Source of the DNA: Polyporus tsugae
Taxonomy: Eukaryota; Basidiomycota; Agaricomycetes; Polyporales; Polyporaceae
NCBI GenBank assembly: GCA_024305745.1
Contig: JAHRBS010000010.1
Coordinates: 1,557,501 to 1,621,500, forward strand
Length of the DNA stretch: 64,000 nt
Direction of reading: 5' to 3'
Below, piece after piece: positions 33,347 to 46,300 of this stretch (the stretch's first letter is position 1; the number at the start of each line of letters is the position of its first letter). The notes beneath the pieces were generated by a model, which saw only the letters and a list, made by a program, of their open reading frames with translations, ran no database searches and was not told the origin of the DNA. The translations under genes and the position numbers were made by a program.

Positions 33347-36300
33347 ATGTCGTCCTGGACTTCTGCTTATCCTCCTCATCCTCCTCCCACTCGTGGCCGT
33401 TCGCGTTCTCGTTCTCCTTTCCGCGGGGACACGTATCCCCCGCGTGCTTCGTACCCGGACCAGTTCCCCCAGGAGCCGTACCGCACAGATTGGGAGGCAT
33501 ACGATAGGGATAGGGCGTGGGCGAGTTATGAGCGGGAGAGACAGGCCTACGACTACTCCAGGCGTGGGAGGAGTCGCAGCCCCCCGCCTCCTGACGAAGG
33601 TGAGTGCTCTTCGAGTTGGTATGCCGGACGACCGTTGAGGTGTCGTGGCTTTGTATTAGCGGGTCGCAAGCGCCGGCGTTCATTATCGCCTTGGGAGCGG
33701 TCACGGTATGAACCGAGGCCCCGTTATAATGACGACTACGGTATGTTGTCCATTTTTAATTTCGGCGAAGTGTTCCCTGACGTCAATACCAGATGCCAAC
33801 TCGCGAGGAGGATACGGGTATGATCGTGGTGCCTACCCCCCACCCCCATACCAGTCTGGGCGCCGAGGCCCTCCGGATCCGCATACGTTCGACTACCCTG
33901 CGACTCTGAAGCAGTATGCGGAATGGTTCCGTTACTACTACCCACAGCAGGCGATGGAGGAGGACAACGCCGACAAGGCTGCGGAGCAGGAGGCCGGCGA
34001 CGGCAGCAAGCCTCGCAATGGGATCCGCTCGCGCTGGGAGAAGTACAAAAAGGAGTTCGCAGCCCAACAGGTGCGCCTCCCGCATTGTTTACATATGGTG
34101 GATCTATCAGTCCTCATGCTTGTTTGAACGATTCACAGCTTCAGCGCATGTTCGATCACCACCGGAAGTCGCCGTGGTTTGCGGAGAAATATGAACCGGC
34201 CCCCGAGTTTCAGGCGATGCGCACGCGTGTCAGGAAGCTTGGCTGGAAGGGGAGGATGGATGCGTTCATCGTGGACCTTGAGTCTGGGACGTTTGACCCT
34301 GACTTGAGCGAACCTGTACCAGAGAGTACCAAGGAGAATGCCAATGGCGACTCCTCAGCGACGAACGGTGCGGGCGCGGACGCGAACGTCGAGGACATCA
34401 AGCCCACGGGTGACGATGATATGCAGTTCAATGTTGAGCCCGAGGAGGACGCGGGTGGTGACGATGCTACCCGTTCTGGTGGTAATAAGAACAAGGGCGG
34501 CGCAAATCGCGGCGAGGAGGTTGCTGTCCCTCCTGAGGGCAATCAGGTCATGATCCGCACCATTCCACCAGACATTGGCCGTGCGAAGCTGGAGGAAGTA
34601 AGTGCTTCTCGTTAGTTGCCCGTCTCGTCCTCCCGCTGACGTGGACCATAGTTTGTCAGCAAGATTCCCGGGTTTGTCTACCTCGCTCTCGGTGACCCTC
34701 TACAGAAGCGTAACTACTACCGTGCTGGCTGGTTGAAGTTCACCGAAGAGGCCGACATGCCAAGTGTCATGACGGAGCTGTCAGAGAAGAAGGTGAGGAG
34801 GTTTGTCGCCATGCATGATTGATACTCATCCCAGGCTCGGCAGATTGAGGGGTTTAAGCTGCATGTCGCGCACATCACGAAGCCCTTCGTTACCCGTACT
34901 CGCCATACCCCCGATGTCGCGAGTAAGCCGGACCGCCTCGTGAAGGACCTTGAGAACGCCAAGAAGCTTGCTGCCATTTTGGAAGAGGAATACATGAACC
35001 TTCGCAAGGCGAGGATTGACGTGAAGCAGAATGGAGACGCTTCTGCAGACGCTAACGGCGAGAACGAGGTCCCGAACGAGGACGCCCCTATGGGGGATGC
35101 CGCTGACGCGGAGGACGACCCGGAACCTCGGGAAATGGGGAGCGAAGCGGTCGAGAGACACATCGAGAAGGTCATGGCAGACCTTCAAGAACAGGGTGCT
35201 GTGGATACCAGCGACGAGAAGGCTTTGGAAGCGAAGAGGGTATGATCTCTGCTGGTTCGATCCATCGGCGTGTTTACTGACCCTCGTTCTTTAATTACCT
35301 GTAGACGGTGATAGCTTTGGATCTGTACCTCGCGTATCTGCGAGCTGCTTTCAACACGTGCTACTACTGCGCAGTTATCACAGACCATGTAGAGGAATTG
35401 CAGCGGAAGTGTGTTAAGCACTTGAGAAAGCCCATGTCGAAGATGTTGCTTCAAGAGGTGCAGGCTGCTGAAGCGTCGAAGGCTGACAAAGAGCCTAAGG
35501 TTGAGGAGGGTGTGGAAGTTGCGAAGGAGAGGGATGCATTGGTCGCGAAGGAGAGGGAGAATCGAGACTGGAAGCGTAATGGTACGTTTCTCGTTTATCT
35601 CAGTGGCGCGACCATCCTGACTTTCCGAAGACGAACGTTGGCTTGAGTGGCTCGACTCCAAAACCGCGCTGCTCATTGATCGTAATGGCGTTGACCCTCG
35701 GGATTACGGTGGCAAGAGCTACGATGAGTGCGTATCCCTTCTCGATTGCTTCGTCGTCCACCGTATTAACCGTAATGATTTTAGGGAGTTGTCACGAGCT
35801 TGTGAGCCTTACATCAAGCAAGAGGATGAGGGCAAGTTCCGTTGCAAGACCTGTCAGAAGCTTTTCAAGGCGACGTCTTTCGTCGAGAAGCACATTGCCA
35901 ACAAGCACTCGGACCTCGTGAAGAGTCTTGACGAGGTATGAACCTTTCCATTCCTGGGTGACATCAATCAGTCGTTGACATCGTTTCGCAGATTCCATAT
36001 TTCAACAACTTTGCGTTGGACCCTCATCGCATTCAGCCATTTACGCATCCTCCTCAGACCATGGGCTCCAGCCAACCTCCACCTCCTCAGGCTTATGGGC
36101 TTCAGGCCTCTGCAGCGTACCCCCCGCCAGCAGCTTACGAAGCTCGCCCACCTCCATACAACCCATACGCACTTGGTGGCTACCCACCATACCCTGGTCC
36201 TGGCTATTGGGACCCGTACGCATACCCCTATGGCGCCGCGTACCCCCCTCCGCCTCCTCGCCGGGACGAAGGAATCGTCCCTCGGCGACTCAGCGATCGT

Positions 36301-36555
36301 ATCAGTGGCATTGCTCCGAGCCTAGACCAGCCGCTGGAGACGCTACCAGTGCCAGCATCCGCGGGATTGCCTGCGAAGCCTGCTGTGAGTCTGGAACCAG
36401 GTCCAGGCGGACGGCGCGGACGTGGTGGCGCCGGCGGCCCATCTCCTCCGCCACCCCCGGATGCCAAAGAGGATCCCAGGGCGCAGGCGGGCAAGAAGGT
36501 TAGCTATGTTGATGTAGATCGCGTTGCTGAGGGCGATGTGGAGTTGCAGTACTAG
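33347..36555 (+). CDS. ARS2: ARS2/SERRATE zinc-finger protein
   Basis: ARS2/Serrate links the nuclear cap-binding complex to RNA processing and decay. Nine exons give 920 residues with all phases closing. The N-terminus is Arg/Ser/Pro-rich with RS dipeptides (RGRSRSRSPFRGD). The conserved helical core starts at FDYPATLKQYAEWFRYYYP and includes IRSRWEKYKKEFAAQQ and MFDHHRKSPWFAEKY. A degenerate RRM follows (NQVMIRTIPPDIGRAKLEEF, then NYYRAGWLKFTEEADM). The single C2H2 finger is KFRCKTCQKLFKATSFVEKH followed by IANKH, as in animal and plant members. The tail is Pro/Tyr/Gly-rich. In basidiomycetes it is expected to act in nuclear RNA surveillance; that is family knowledge. Confidence 0.95.
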
Positions 36556-37252
36556 TTCTTGTAATAATGTCGTCGTGTATATGTGCGGTTTGACTTGTCG
36601 GTCTCGACATCGGTTTAGCATTTTTGACTGGCCAATATTGCACGGGGAAGATCTCAAGCTCGAATCTTGCATCGTAATGGACACGCTACCCCTCGTGGTC
36701 TCTTGAATCTTCGCATGCACGCCTCCGCTGTCCGTCTGGGCCCGGTGTAATCTCCGAAGTTGCCTGGCTTCTGTGCGAGGTGTGCGCGTGGGTAGAGGCG
36801 CATGGTGGGGATCTGCAGGGGCAATAGGGTTCGAGTAGAGTTCTCGGGGAAGAGTTTTATATGCGACCGTGTTCGGGCCTGTGTGGGCGATTCAGAGTGC
36901 CCCTCAATGAATCAGACATCGGCGACTGGCCCGCACGCTGCGAGACGTGTTCCTGGGACGGACGGGATCAAGCTGGCGGAGACAGGGAGGCCGCGAGCTC
37001 GAACGCCGGGACGAGGCAAGCGAACTGTCTGTTTCGGGCTGTTTGTGACGGACGAGCGGGCACGGTCACGGCCCAGGTCACCTCTCCTCCCAACTCCAAG
37101 TCCAGCCTCGATATTTGGTGGCCGTTCGCCATTTCCTCCCCGCCCTCCCCCTCCCCCCTGCTCCTTCTGTTCATCCCGCTCTCCGACGGCCGCCTCTCTC
37201 GTGCTTCTCAGGTGCTTGCTGGTCGGCTCCCCCCCTCCCTTGGCCGTCCGCG
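36556..37252. promoter_or_regulatory. Upstream region of SSK1
   Basis: It holds the ARS2 3' UTR followed by a GC-rich region and a pyrimidine-rich tract (about 37080-37200) directly before the SSK1 start, consistent with a promoter and 5' leader. Long plus-strand frames through here (from 36802, 36861 and 37115) are shadows or open leader. Confidence 0.5.
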
Positions 37253-40200
37253 ATGTCTGGAGCGAGGTTACCTTCAGTCCGTCTTCCGGCAATTGTCGCA
37301 GGGCCAGCGGGAGACGACGAGGAGGCCGTCGTCGTGGAGCTCCCTCCTTCGAGCAGGTTTGGGATCGCGTGGCCCGCGGAACCCACTCCGCACCTCCCTG
37401 TCCCCGCAGAGCGTTCAGTTGGCGTCTCGCTTAGTTCGTCAGAAGGTGAGACAGACATCTCCGAGGAGGAGCTCAGCGCGCCAACAAAGCGTCCATCGCG
37501 AACGGAGGAGAACGATGACTCCGAGTTTGTCACCCCGACAAACCGGCTGCACACCGGCCGGGATCCCTTGGAGCAGGCAGGAGAACGGAGCACCGCCCCC
37601 CGAATATCGAGAGCGTTCTCGATGCCCCTTCCCTCGCAACTTGGGCCATTTCGGAACCCCCGGCGGGTTGCTTCATCCTTGGACGCTTCTCCTATGACTG
37701 GACCCTCCGAGGAGCCCGTGCATCTGCAGGAGCTCTCCCTGGAGCTAGCGGACTCTGTGCAAATGGTCATTCAAACTCTGTTGCAGTTATCACCTCCGCA
37801 AGTCCTGGATCCCGCCAAGGAGCAGTTCTCCGCATGTTCCCTGTCTTTTCCCACCCCTTCCGTCTCTGCCATGTTCACATCCATGAAGAACCTGAACTAC
37901 ATGTCGGCAAACATGTCCACTTTCGGCGCTGAGACTCCATTATCCTCGATTTCCGTTCCAGGGCGATCTAAAGCCGCGTCAGGTACGAACACACACATCG
38001 ACTTCGACGTCGGGGAGATGCTGCAGAGCGTGGGGGATGCTCTCAGCGGTGTAGCGGCGCAGACAGGGGTGGACCTAGTTCTGTTCCACGATGATCTCGC
38101 CATGCGACACGTTGCGGTGAAGGGTGACGAGAGTGGCTTGTCCTATACTCTTTCTCATGTAAGTTCTATTCCCGCTCAAAATCTATTCGCACAACGCCTG
38201 AATGCCGGGTCTAGATTCTCCGTCAGGTCATCAGTGTGGCGAAGCGAGGGGACAGCATCGAAATCGGGCTCTTTATTGAGTCTGCGAGGAGGCGGCCCCG
38301 CTCTTCATCCCCCGGAGAGACGCAAAGGTCCGGATCACCTCATTTAGGCTCGGACGGACCCCTCCGCTGCTACTTCCGCATCGCGCATAGGTTCGGAACT
38401 CTGGAGCAGTCAACGGCTACTACACCTGGTCTTGGCGATCTCACAGGGGGCCCCACCAAATCCTCCCCCCTTCTAACCCGAAACACACCCTCTTTCCAGA
38501 CCCTTATTCTTCGCCGCCTGCTCCTTCACATCGATGCGCAGTTGGAGCCCGATGTCCCTCTGAAGGGCATGTTTGTTGGACATTCCTACGCTCTGACCAT
38601 TACCCTTGACCGTGGCGCTCCTTCGGTCGTCGATCCCTCCGTTGACTTGTCATCAGAAGATGCGGTGTACATAGGCTACCCTAGCGATGTACGGATAGCC
38701 CACGAACCCACGCTCGAACAACTGACACAATTCGCGGAATCCCTGAGAGGACGGAAGGTTACGCTCTTCGCTCACTCGAAAGGCTCCTTCGCGCAGCATC
38801 TGACAAGTTCTCTTACTTCCTGGGGTCTCGATGTTAGTCATGTGTCAACGGAGTCGGGAGCAGACGCACCTCAGGAAACCCATGACAAAACGGAGGACGA
38901 CCTCGCAGCACCACGGGAAGGGACCGTCACACAGGACACTTCAGAGACCACTCCTGCCACCATGTCTCCGCCTCTTGGACCGCAAAGTCCTGCCGAAACA
39001 GTTGTTCTCATTGACGACGACGTGGACGCTCTGCGGACTAGACTGCAGAAGATTCGCGCCGAACAAGCGTACCCCCTCCATCTTCACGCACGCAAGCGTC
39101 CCTCACTTGCCAGCAATCATCGGCCGCGTTCCTCACCGCAGGTAGCGCGTGTCATGGGGTTCACAGCTGCCTCTACCCAGGCTCCCCAGGCGACGCCTCC
39201 AGTGGTCATCGTACACTTCACGTCGCTGGCGCGGTTCAAGCTGGTGAAGGATGCTGTTCAGTCCATGATGACCCCTGGTAATGCATGGACCCGATTGCCC
39301 GAAGTGATTGTCGTGCCGAAACCCGCAGGTCCACGCCGCATTCTAACTGCCCTGCATACGGCGGTGACGAAGCCTATCGTTGACCCATTTTTCTCACCTA
39401 TCGCGACATCTCCCGTCAGTCCTAGTTTCCATCCAATGTCACCCGTCTGGTCTACAAGCGGCGCGCAGCGGTCTCCTGGAGGGTGGTCTCCTGCCAGCTG
39501 GCGAACTAACTCCGATCGGTCGACGAAGTCGCCCAAAGACGGCTTGGACGCTGCTAGTCTTGCCCCATCCTCTCCTCTTGGCATCTCAGACAATATGGAA
39601 TACTTCTCCGATGCGGCGACCGCGACGAAGCTCGGATCGTCACCTTCCTCAGGCCTGGTCATTCAAAGTCCCGACGGACAACCCGCTGGTATCTTCTTCC
39701 ATCCCAAACCGAAGGGTAAGAATAGTCGTCCTTCCGAATGTGAACCTACTCACGCTAGTTTAGGAGAGCATTCCTTTGGACGGTCGCGTGGTCACTCATT
39801 CCGCCGCACTTCGGATGGCGAAGAAGGCAAGAAGGGGGTTTCGGCATCTCATTCGGAGGGCCAGCGTCGCAGCTCCCGTCCGCCCTATTCCCAGGACAAG
39901 TCATCGTCCGCGGAGTTGGCATACGAGGTCCCACCTCCTGCCAGCTCGTCCAAGGGCAAATCACGCCAGTCTCCGGTCTCAGAAGCAGTTCCAACGGCAC
40001 CAGAGATTATTGTCGCCATACCCTCTGACCCCACGCCGCCCCCGACAGCGCCGAAGCTTTCCAGAAGGACCAGTCAGGATCCTCGTTATAGCCCTCCTCC
40101 ATCACCGCAGACATCTCGGACGCCAACTGGGCCTTCTACGCCCCGACGCCCAGCTAAGCGACCCACAGCGGAAAGTTCAAATTCCGCGCCAGCTGCGATT

Positions 40201-41512
40201 CCGAAGAAGGGGACTCGAAGCGGGGAGCCCAATATCGTGCCGCCGATCAGCGTCCTCATTGTGGATGGTACAGTTTTCACCTGCCTCCGATGTCAGATGA
40301 CGGTTAACTCTGTTTCACAGATAACCCTATCAATCAGACGATATTGTCGACATTCATGAAGAAAAAAAAGATCAAGTACGACGTCGCGAAGAATGGGGAG
40401 GAAGCTGTTCAGAAGTGGAACTCGGGTGGTTTCCATCTCATCTTGGTACACTTGCCACTTGATTCGGGAGCGTCCATGTTCTGACTTTACTGTAAAAGAT
40501 GGATATCCAGATGCCCGTCATGGATGGCATTCAAGCTACCAAGGAGATCCGGAGAATGGAGAAATCGAACGGCGTGGGAGGTTTCCCGTCGACCCCTCAG
40601 TCCGAAGGTCAGCAGACGCCTTCGGAAGGCTCGACCTCAGACTCCCGGTCCGCATCCACGCCGTCGTACCGTTCTTCGGTGATCATCGTCGCGCTCACGG
40701 CATCGTCGTTGCAAAGCGATCGTGTCGCCGCTCTCGCGGCGGGATGCAATGACTTCCTCACGAAGCCTGTCTCTCTCCATTGGCTGAATAACAAGATCAT
40801 CGAATGGGGGTCCATCAAGGCTCTGCAGATGTGGGCGGACATCCGCCCTGAAGTCGTCAGGAGCATTACGACTGGACAGGTGGCCCAGGCCCGGGACGTG
40901 GCAAACAAGCTTCACGTTCCGGAAGGACGGTCGACGCCGATGCCGCCGCGGAGTCGGTCCTCGTCGACGTCGCGGAAGCCCGTGTCTTTGGACGCCGCGA
41001 AAGCGGCTGCCGCTACGTTATCCAAGGCGGATAAGGCTCCAGTAATGGCTTCGCCATCTGATGGATCCCCACATTCGACCCCGAAGTCGATCGCCAAGGC
41101 TGCTATGAGTGCTGATGCTACAAGTGCGTATGCTGCGGAGTCCACCTTCGACATGCCGTCTGAGTTCCGATTTTCGTCTGCAGCTCCCATTGCCACCCGA
41201 GGGTGTGACACGATCCCAGAAGTGTCGTCGGACCATGTGCAGAGTTCACGTACGTTGCTAGTGTGCTCGTGGAGAAGGGCTTCGCTAATTGTAGTTGCTA
41301 CACGCCCAGCTCCAGCCGAGGGTACAACGCCCTCGTCGCCCAATCCCACTCCCTCGGCAGCGTCAACTAATCAGCCTGCTGGGAACACGTCCGATCTCTC
41401 AGTGGCAAATGCCGCTGCTTCTGCGACGTCTCCCGGCGATACGCCTAGTGAGAAAGACGCTCCCGCTCTGACCGACGACAACAGTCGACCTCCGCCACCG
41501 GATCCACAATGA
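37253..41512 (+). CDS. SSK1: SSK1, response regulator of the HOG osmostress pathway
   Basis: Ssk1 receives phosphate from Ypd1 and, when unphosphorylated, activates the MAPKKK Ssk2 to start the Hog1 cascade. Exons 37253-38158, 38227-40267, 40321-40445, 40499-41249 and 41295-41512 give 1346 residues. A long, mostly disordered N-terminal region contains a conserved folded stretch (VDLVLFHDDLAMRHVAVKGD and VISVAKRGDSIEIGLFIES). The receiver domain begins PPISVLIVDDNPINQTILST, has the phospho-acceptor Asp in ILMDIQMPVMDG, and ends GCNDFLTKPVSLHWLNNKII with the conserved Lys. Between IQATKEIRRMEK and SSVIIVALTASS lies a 40-residue Ser/Pro/Thr-rich insertion inside the receiver. Introns 2 and 3 cut the receiver next to the two acidic and the acceptor positions. 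The last intron (45 nt) is a multiple of three and may be retained. Confidence 0.93.
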
Positions 41513-43377
41513 CGGTGCGGGGCGACCTTTGGGCTGTTTGCATGGATTGCACTCCCATTTGTGATACCTTTCCTTCCGGAGGTCGCCGGGTATCTTCGCA
41601 AGTTCTTCTGACGTTGTCTCATCGCTTTGTTCTCCTCCTATGGACTGGACGGTTTGTACGTATTTCTTTCGGGTTTTAGTCATCTTGCGGTGTGACGTCT
41701 CTCTATCTCTTGATCTCTTGGGTTATAGGTGGTTATGTCTGGGTCTTATGTGGTGACGTATTGTGCTCCCGTTGGTAACATGGGTGTTCCCGGTTTGCAA
41801 TCTCTCGTATACCTCGCATCTCCACTGCTTGGCACCATCTGCGCATGCTTTTACTCCATTTTCTTTCTCCTCCATACCTTCCATATCCATAACGCGGATA
41901 GCTTTCCCCTCGCGCTCCCCCCACCTTCCCTACATCCAAACATTCCACCCTTTTCCATTCCACATCACCTCGAGCCCTCCCCGATCACATTTGCTTCCGC
42001 GCGACTTCTCCCCGCCGCACCTTCTGGTCTGTATCATACAAAATCATCTACGTAGCTTATTCACGCATTAGACACATATATCCACACACGATGATATATC
42101 ATTATCTCTATGCGATGCAGCATTGAACTAGTGACTTATGTATGCCGAGCTGGATGTATATATCAACATGTACTTGTAAAGTCGTAGACAAACACGATTG
42201 CGCCTGACGCCACCGTGTCAAGTCATGGCGCTGGGGCACACGTCCGCGGGGAGCGAGGTCGAGAGCTTAAGAGTAAGTAGACAAGGTTGGCCCCGAGAGA
42301 GATTGCGAGTTCTACTGTAATAATGCTTGCTTCCGGCCCCTGGGAGGGCGGGGACCGGGGTAAGTATATCGGGAGGCTGTCTGACAACCGAGGGGCAATC
42401 GGCTGAGTCAATACTGCTGACAGCGCGAGGAAGGCGGCTCAAGGTTCGCGGGAATCGAAGCGGCCTTGCCGATGCGTGCCGACAGTGTTGCGTGGTTTTC
42501 ACGGCCTTTGACTCCACGGGGTCCCCTGCCTATCGCGGCGGTCTGGCATGATGCGTGATGACCGCTCGCACTCCGCTTGCTCCTCCTTCGCGCGGAGCCC
42601 CATGGTCCATGGAAAGACACAAGAGTTGACGGCAGCACAGGGGACGCGCGCAGGCGGAGTATCGGCGGGACAAGGTGGGAATCGGGCATGGGATCCGCCC
42701 CGTTCTTCGCGGGACGAGGGCACGTTATGAGAGCGTGTGACGCTTGCAAGTGCTTGCGGGCAGAGCGCGGCTTCTGGAGGGGATGATGAGCTGATTACAC
42801 GCGCGTTAGGGTCTGCAACGTGAACTCGGTCGTATGGCCCGGCTGCCATGGGCAGTGTTCGAGAACGAGGCCGATCGCGGGGGGCGCCACTGGCTATGGA
42901 CAAGGGCGACCCTGTAGACGGCGTGCGCGACGCGCCCAGTGGGGGAGCCGCCAAGGGAATGTTGGACGAGTGCTGGTCATCTTGTGGACGTCGAGGGCGG
43001 GGGCCCCAAATCTTCGCGGATGCAAGACGGGGAGTCGGGCGCGCGGACTTGGTGGGTGGTTGTGGATGGGCAGATTGGAGGTTCGCGGAGGAAGGGGCTG
43101 TTGGCCGGGCGGGCGCCGGACTGGTGGGGCGGAGTCGGAGATCTAAGCTGATCTGAGGCGCAGGGGGGCTCGCATGTTGTGATGCGATTCCCATTCCAGG
43201 CATGCCAATCCAGCGGAGTGTGTCGGACCCGGCTCATCACCCACAACCAGACAGCCCACTTCAAACCCTCCCTCCTCCTCCTCCTCCTCCTCCTCCTCCT
43301 CTCTCCGTCCTTGATCCCCGCCTCCCTCCACCGTCCCCACCCGCCCCGCGCGCCTCTCACCCACTCCGTCCCAGAAG
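41513..43377. other. Long upstream region of the KDM3-type gene
   Basis: This 1.9-kb gap has an AT/CT-rich first half (SSK1 3' UTR) and a GC-rich second half. Long frames here, including a 234-codon minus-strand one at 42499-43203, are low-complexity Pro/Ser/Arg/Ala-rich and unsupported. It most likely contains the promoter and 5' leader of the demethylase gene. Confidence 0.5.
43268..43301 (+). repeat. CTC trinucleotide microsatellite
   Basis: About ten to eleven CTC units lie roughly 80 bp upstream of the ATG of the demethylase gene, within a longer pyrimidine tract. It is probably part of the 5' leader or transcription start region. Confidence 0.9.
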
Positions 43378-46300
43378 ATGAACCCTCTCCACGAAGCTCA
43401 CGTCCACAACAAACGCACCTCCATCAACGAGCTGCTCAACCCCGTAGCCGCGACCTCTCTCGATACTCCCTACAACCAGCAACAGCTCCCTAGTCTCTCG
43501 GCAGCTCTTCAGTATCCCCAGCATCACCATGCACAGGCCCCACAACAGTACTCGCAACAGCTCCCGCCTCCCCACATGATTCAGAACTCTGGTCCTCAGT
43601 TCAGTCTTCGCGCCGCGAACTGGGAGTCTGCTAAAGATGAACTCGGCCCTCCTCGACGATCTGAGGCTGATGTTGCGGCCTGCCGCTATCCATCCTCGTC
43701 CTCTATGCCGCCACATCCCATGTATGCTGATACCTATCCACGACACGCCCGACCGGCCGAGGAGGCGCCTCATTACAGCATGGAGCCCACCCAATCATGG
43801 CCTTCTTCTCACGAACCGCCCGGCGCGTCTTACGGGCCTCCGATGATGTCGCCAGTGTATTCGGGCGAGCGGACAGGTAAGTTGTCCTCTGTCATCGACG
43901 TCCCGGATCACCTTCCAATGCCGGCCTTGGTCCCAGCGCCGTCAGGAGAAGGCATGCCCAGAGGTGAGTCCCCCATCGGATCCTCGCCTGCCTATCGTCA
44001 AACCATCGCCGCTCCAGCTCCGTACGCCGCTCCCCAAGCGCCTCCGCCCTCGCACCAGCCGTATGAGCAAGAGCTCCCCCATCCACCACCCTCGCTGCAG
44101 CAGCACCCGGCCTATATCCCTAGCGCGTATCATCTTTCCTACTATGCACACGCCCATCCACCACGTGAATATTCATAGTTGTCGCCTCCGCAATGTCTTG
44201 CTCAATGAGAGTTCCGTTCGCTTTGCAGCACGCGGTGCGCCCCTCCAGCCCATGCCCCTCCCTTCACCACGGCCAGGACCTACGTCGCCACAAGCATATT
44301 ATCATTCCCCTGTGAACATGGCGTTTGCCGCAATCCCTTTCGCTGCGCCGCCGCCGCAAATGGTTCAACAGCACCAACAACAGCACCAACACCAACAGCA
44401 AAAGCGGGCATCCGAGCCCGAGGAAGATCAGGGACCCAAGATCAAAAAGGCTAGGGCGACAAAAGCAAAGGGCCCCGAGTCTTCCGGTTAGTTCTGCTTC
44501 TCGGAAACCCAAAGCCGAGCTGAATGTGATCTTATCCTCAGGTCCGTCTCGCCGAGGATACAATCAGAAGAAGCGCGGCGATGCCGCCCAGGTTACTGCT
44601 CAAAATGGTGCGTAGTTGCGCCAATTCGTTACTGTCTGAGGCGACGGCTCGCCGTATCCTCTTTTCTAGTGTCGGATGATGCCATGTGCTTATACGCATG
44701 ATAATACAGGCAAAGACAAAGCAGCAGGTTCGAACAGTGCAATTAGCTCTGGCGTGTTATCGTTCAGTTGCTCATATTGCCACAGGTCCATCCTTTGGTG
44801 CTATGCGGATTGTCGCCGAGGATGGCGCCAACAATCCCGAGACGGCTGGGCCCCTACAACCAGAGCTGCAGTTCGCCCGTTGTATGTCTAACCGGTACCG
44901 CTCGGAGGAGTTTCCTCGTTGTGTATCTTGCACACGACGATGGGCTGGGGATACCTGCAGGTTCCAAAATATTCGATTCTTCCTGAAGAATCAGAACCGA
45001 GATATTGTGGGGATTAGCTTCGTCGAGAGCCAGAAACCCGATGCGCCGACGATGAACTTCCCCAACAAGTGGAACATCAACCTCGAGCTGGAGCATATCC
45101 ACCGTGTCAAGGTTGGCTGTATGCGCCAATGGCGGGTGACTTTTACTGACGCGACCATTGTAGCGGACGGTAGCCGAAGCCCTCCTGCCCATACTCAAGC
45201 AAGAGATGCAGCATCTTGGCTTGCCTGAGATCATACGTCGACCGCGCGAGAGCGAAGTTCGCGCTACATGCGGTAGGCCATCCGAATGCGCTTGCTCTGC
45301 GACGGCGTCCATGACCTTCTTGACAGACACCTGTATGACATCCATTTTCTCAAGTAGCTGGATGTGCCGTCTCTGCGGACGCGAGGCTTGCGCAGAATGC
45401 TTCGAACAGGTCAAGGAACTAACCACCGATAGGGTTGGCGCGCCTGAGGCCGAAATCGCGGCGCTCCAGGCTCGCCGGGAGAAGCACGCGCACATCAACC
45501 CCTTCTTCCTCTCATGCACTCGCCGGAACGAACATCAAGCCAAGGACTTCTCACCGATGTCGCGCTTCTGCAAGGCGGAGCTCACACAAGCCATCGAAGA
45601 GATGGAGGCGCTCGTCAAGCGCCCCGTAGGTGTCGTTGGCGGGTCGAATGAGGTGTCGGAGATCACCATCAAGTCCTCGCCAAAGATGTCCAGGGACGTC
45701 TGGGGCTCAAGCCCAAGCTCGTCTTCATCAGTGGCTGGTGATGCTGTAAAACCGGCGGACTCTTCGTCCTTCGCGAGCGCTTCGGCATCATCGGCATCCT
45801 CTGCGCCAAACGGCGCACACATCCCATCGCACGAAACCGTAACCTTCGCGGACGCCGAGCTCACAGACGAGAAGTTCCGCCGCGTCTGGGAGACGGGCGT
45901 ACCGCTTGTGGTCGACGGGCTTCTCTCGAAGTTCCATATTCAGTGGACGCCCGACTACTTCAGCAACAAGTACGGCACCCAGAGCTGCTTGATCCTCGAA
46001 TGCCAGACCGAGCAGAACAAGCGGGTTACTGTCGCCGAGTTCTTTGGTCTCTTTGGCAAGTACGAGGGTCGGCGGGATTGCTGGAAACTTAAGGTACGAG
46101 CCGACGCGTTTTTGCCGTGAACGTACCACTAAATCACAGCCGGCGACTTTTTCTCGCAGGATTGGCCCCCGTCGACTGATTTCAAGACTGCGTTCCCAGA
46201 GCTGTTCGACGATTTCAGCCGTGCGACCCCTGTGCCGAACTACGTCCGTCGTGACGGTGTGCTGAACATTGCGTCCCACTTCCCAAGCAACGCGATCTCG

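Noticed and set aside
36802..37434. 210-codon plus-strand frame before SSK1
   Set aside because: Arg/Pro/Ser-rich leader sequence in a GC-rich promoter region; it overlaps the SSK1 start in another frame.
42499..43203. 234-codon minus-strand frame in the gap before the demethylase
   Set aside because: Composition is Pro/Ser/Arg/Ala low complexity with no motif, as expected from high-GC DNA lacking stops.
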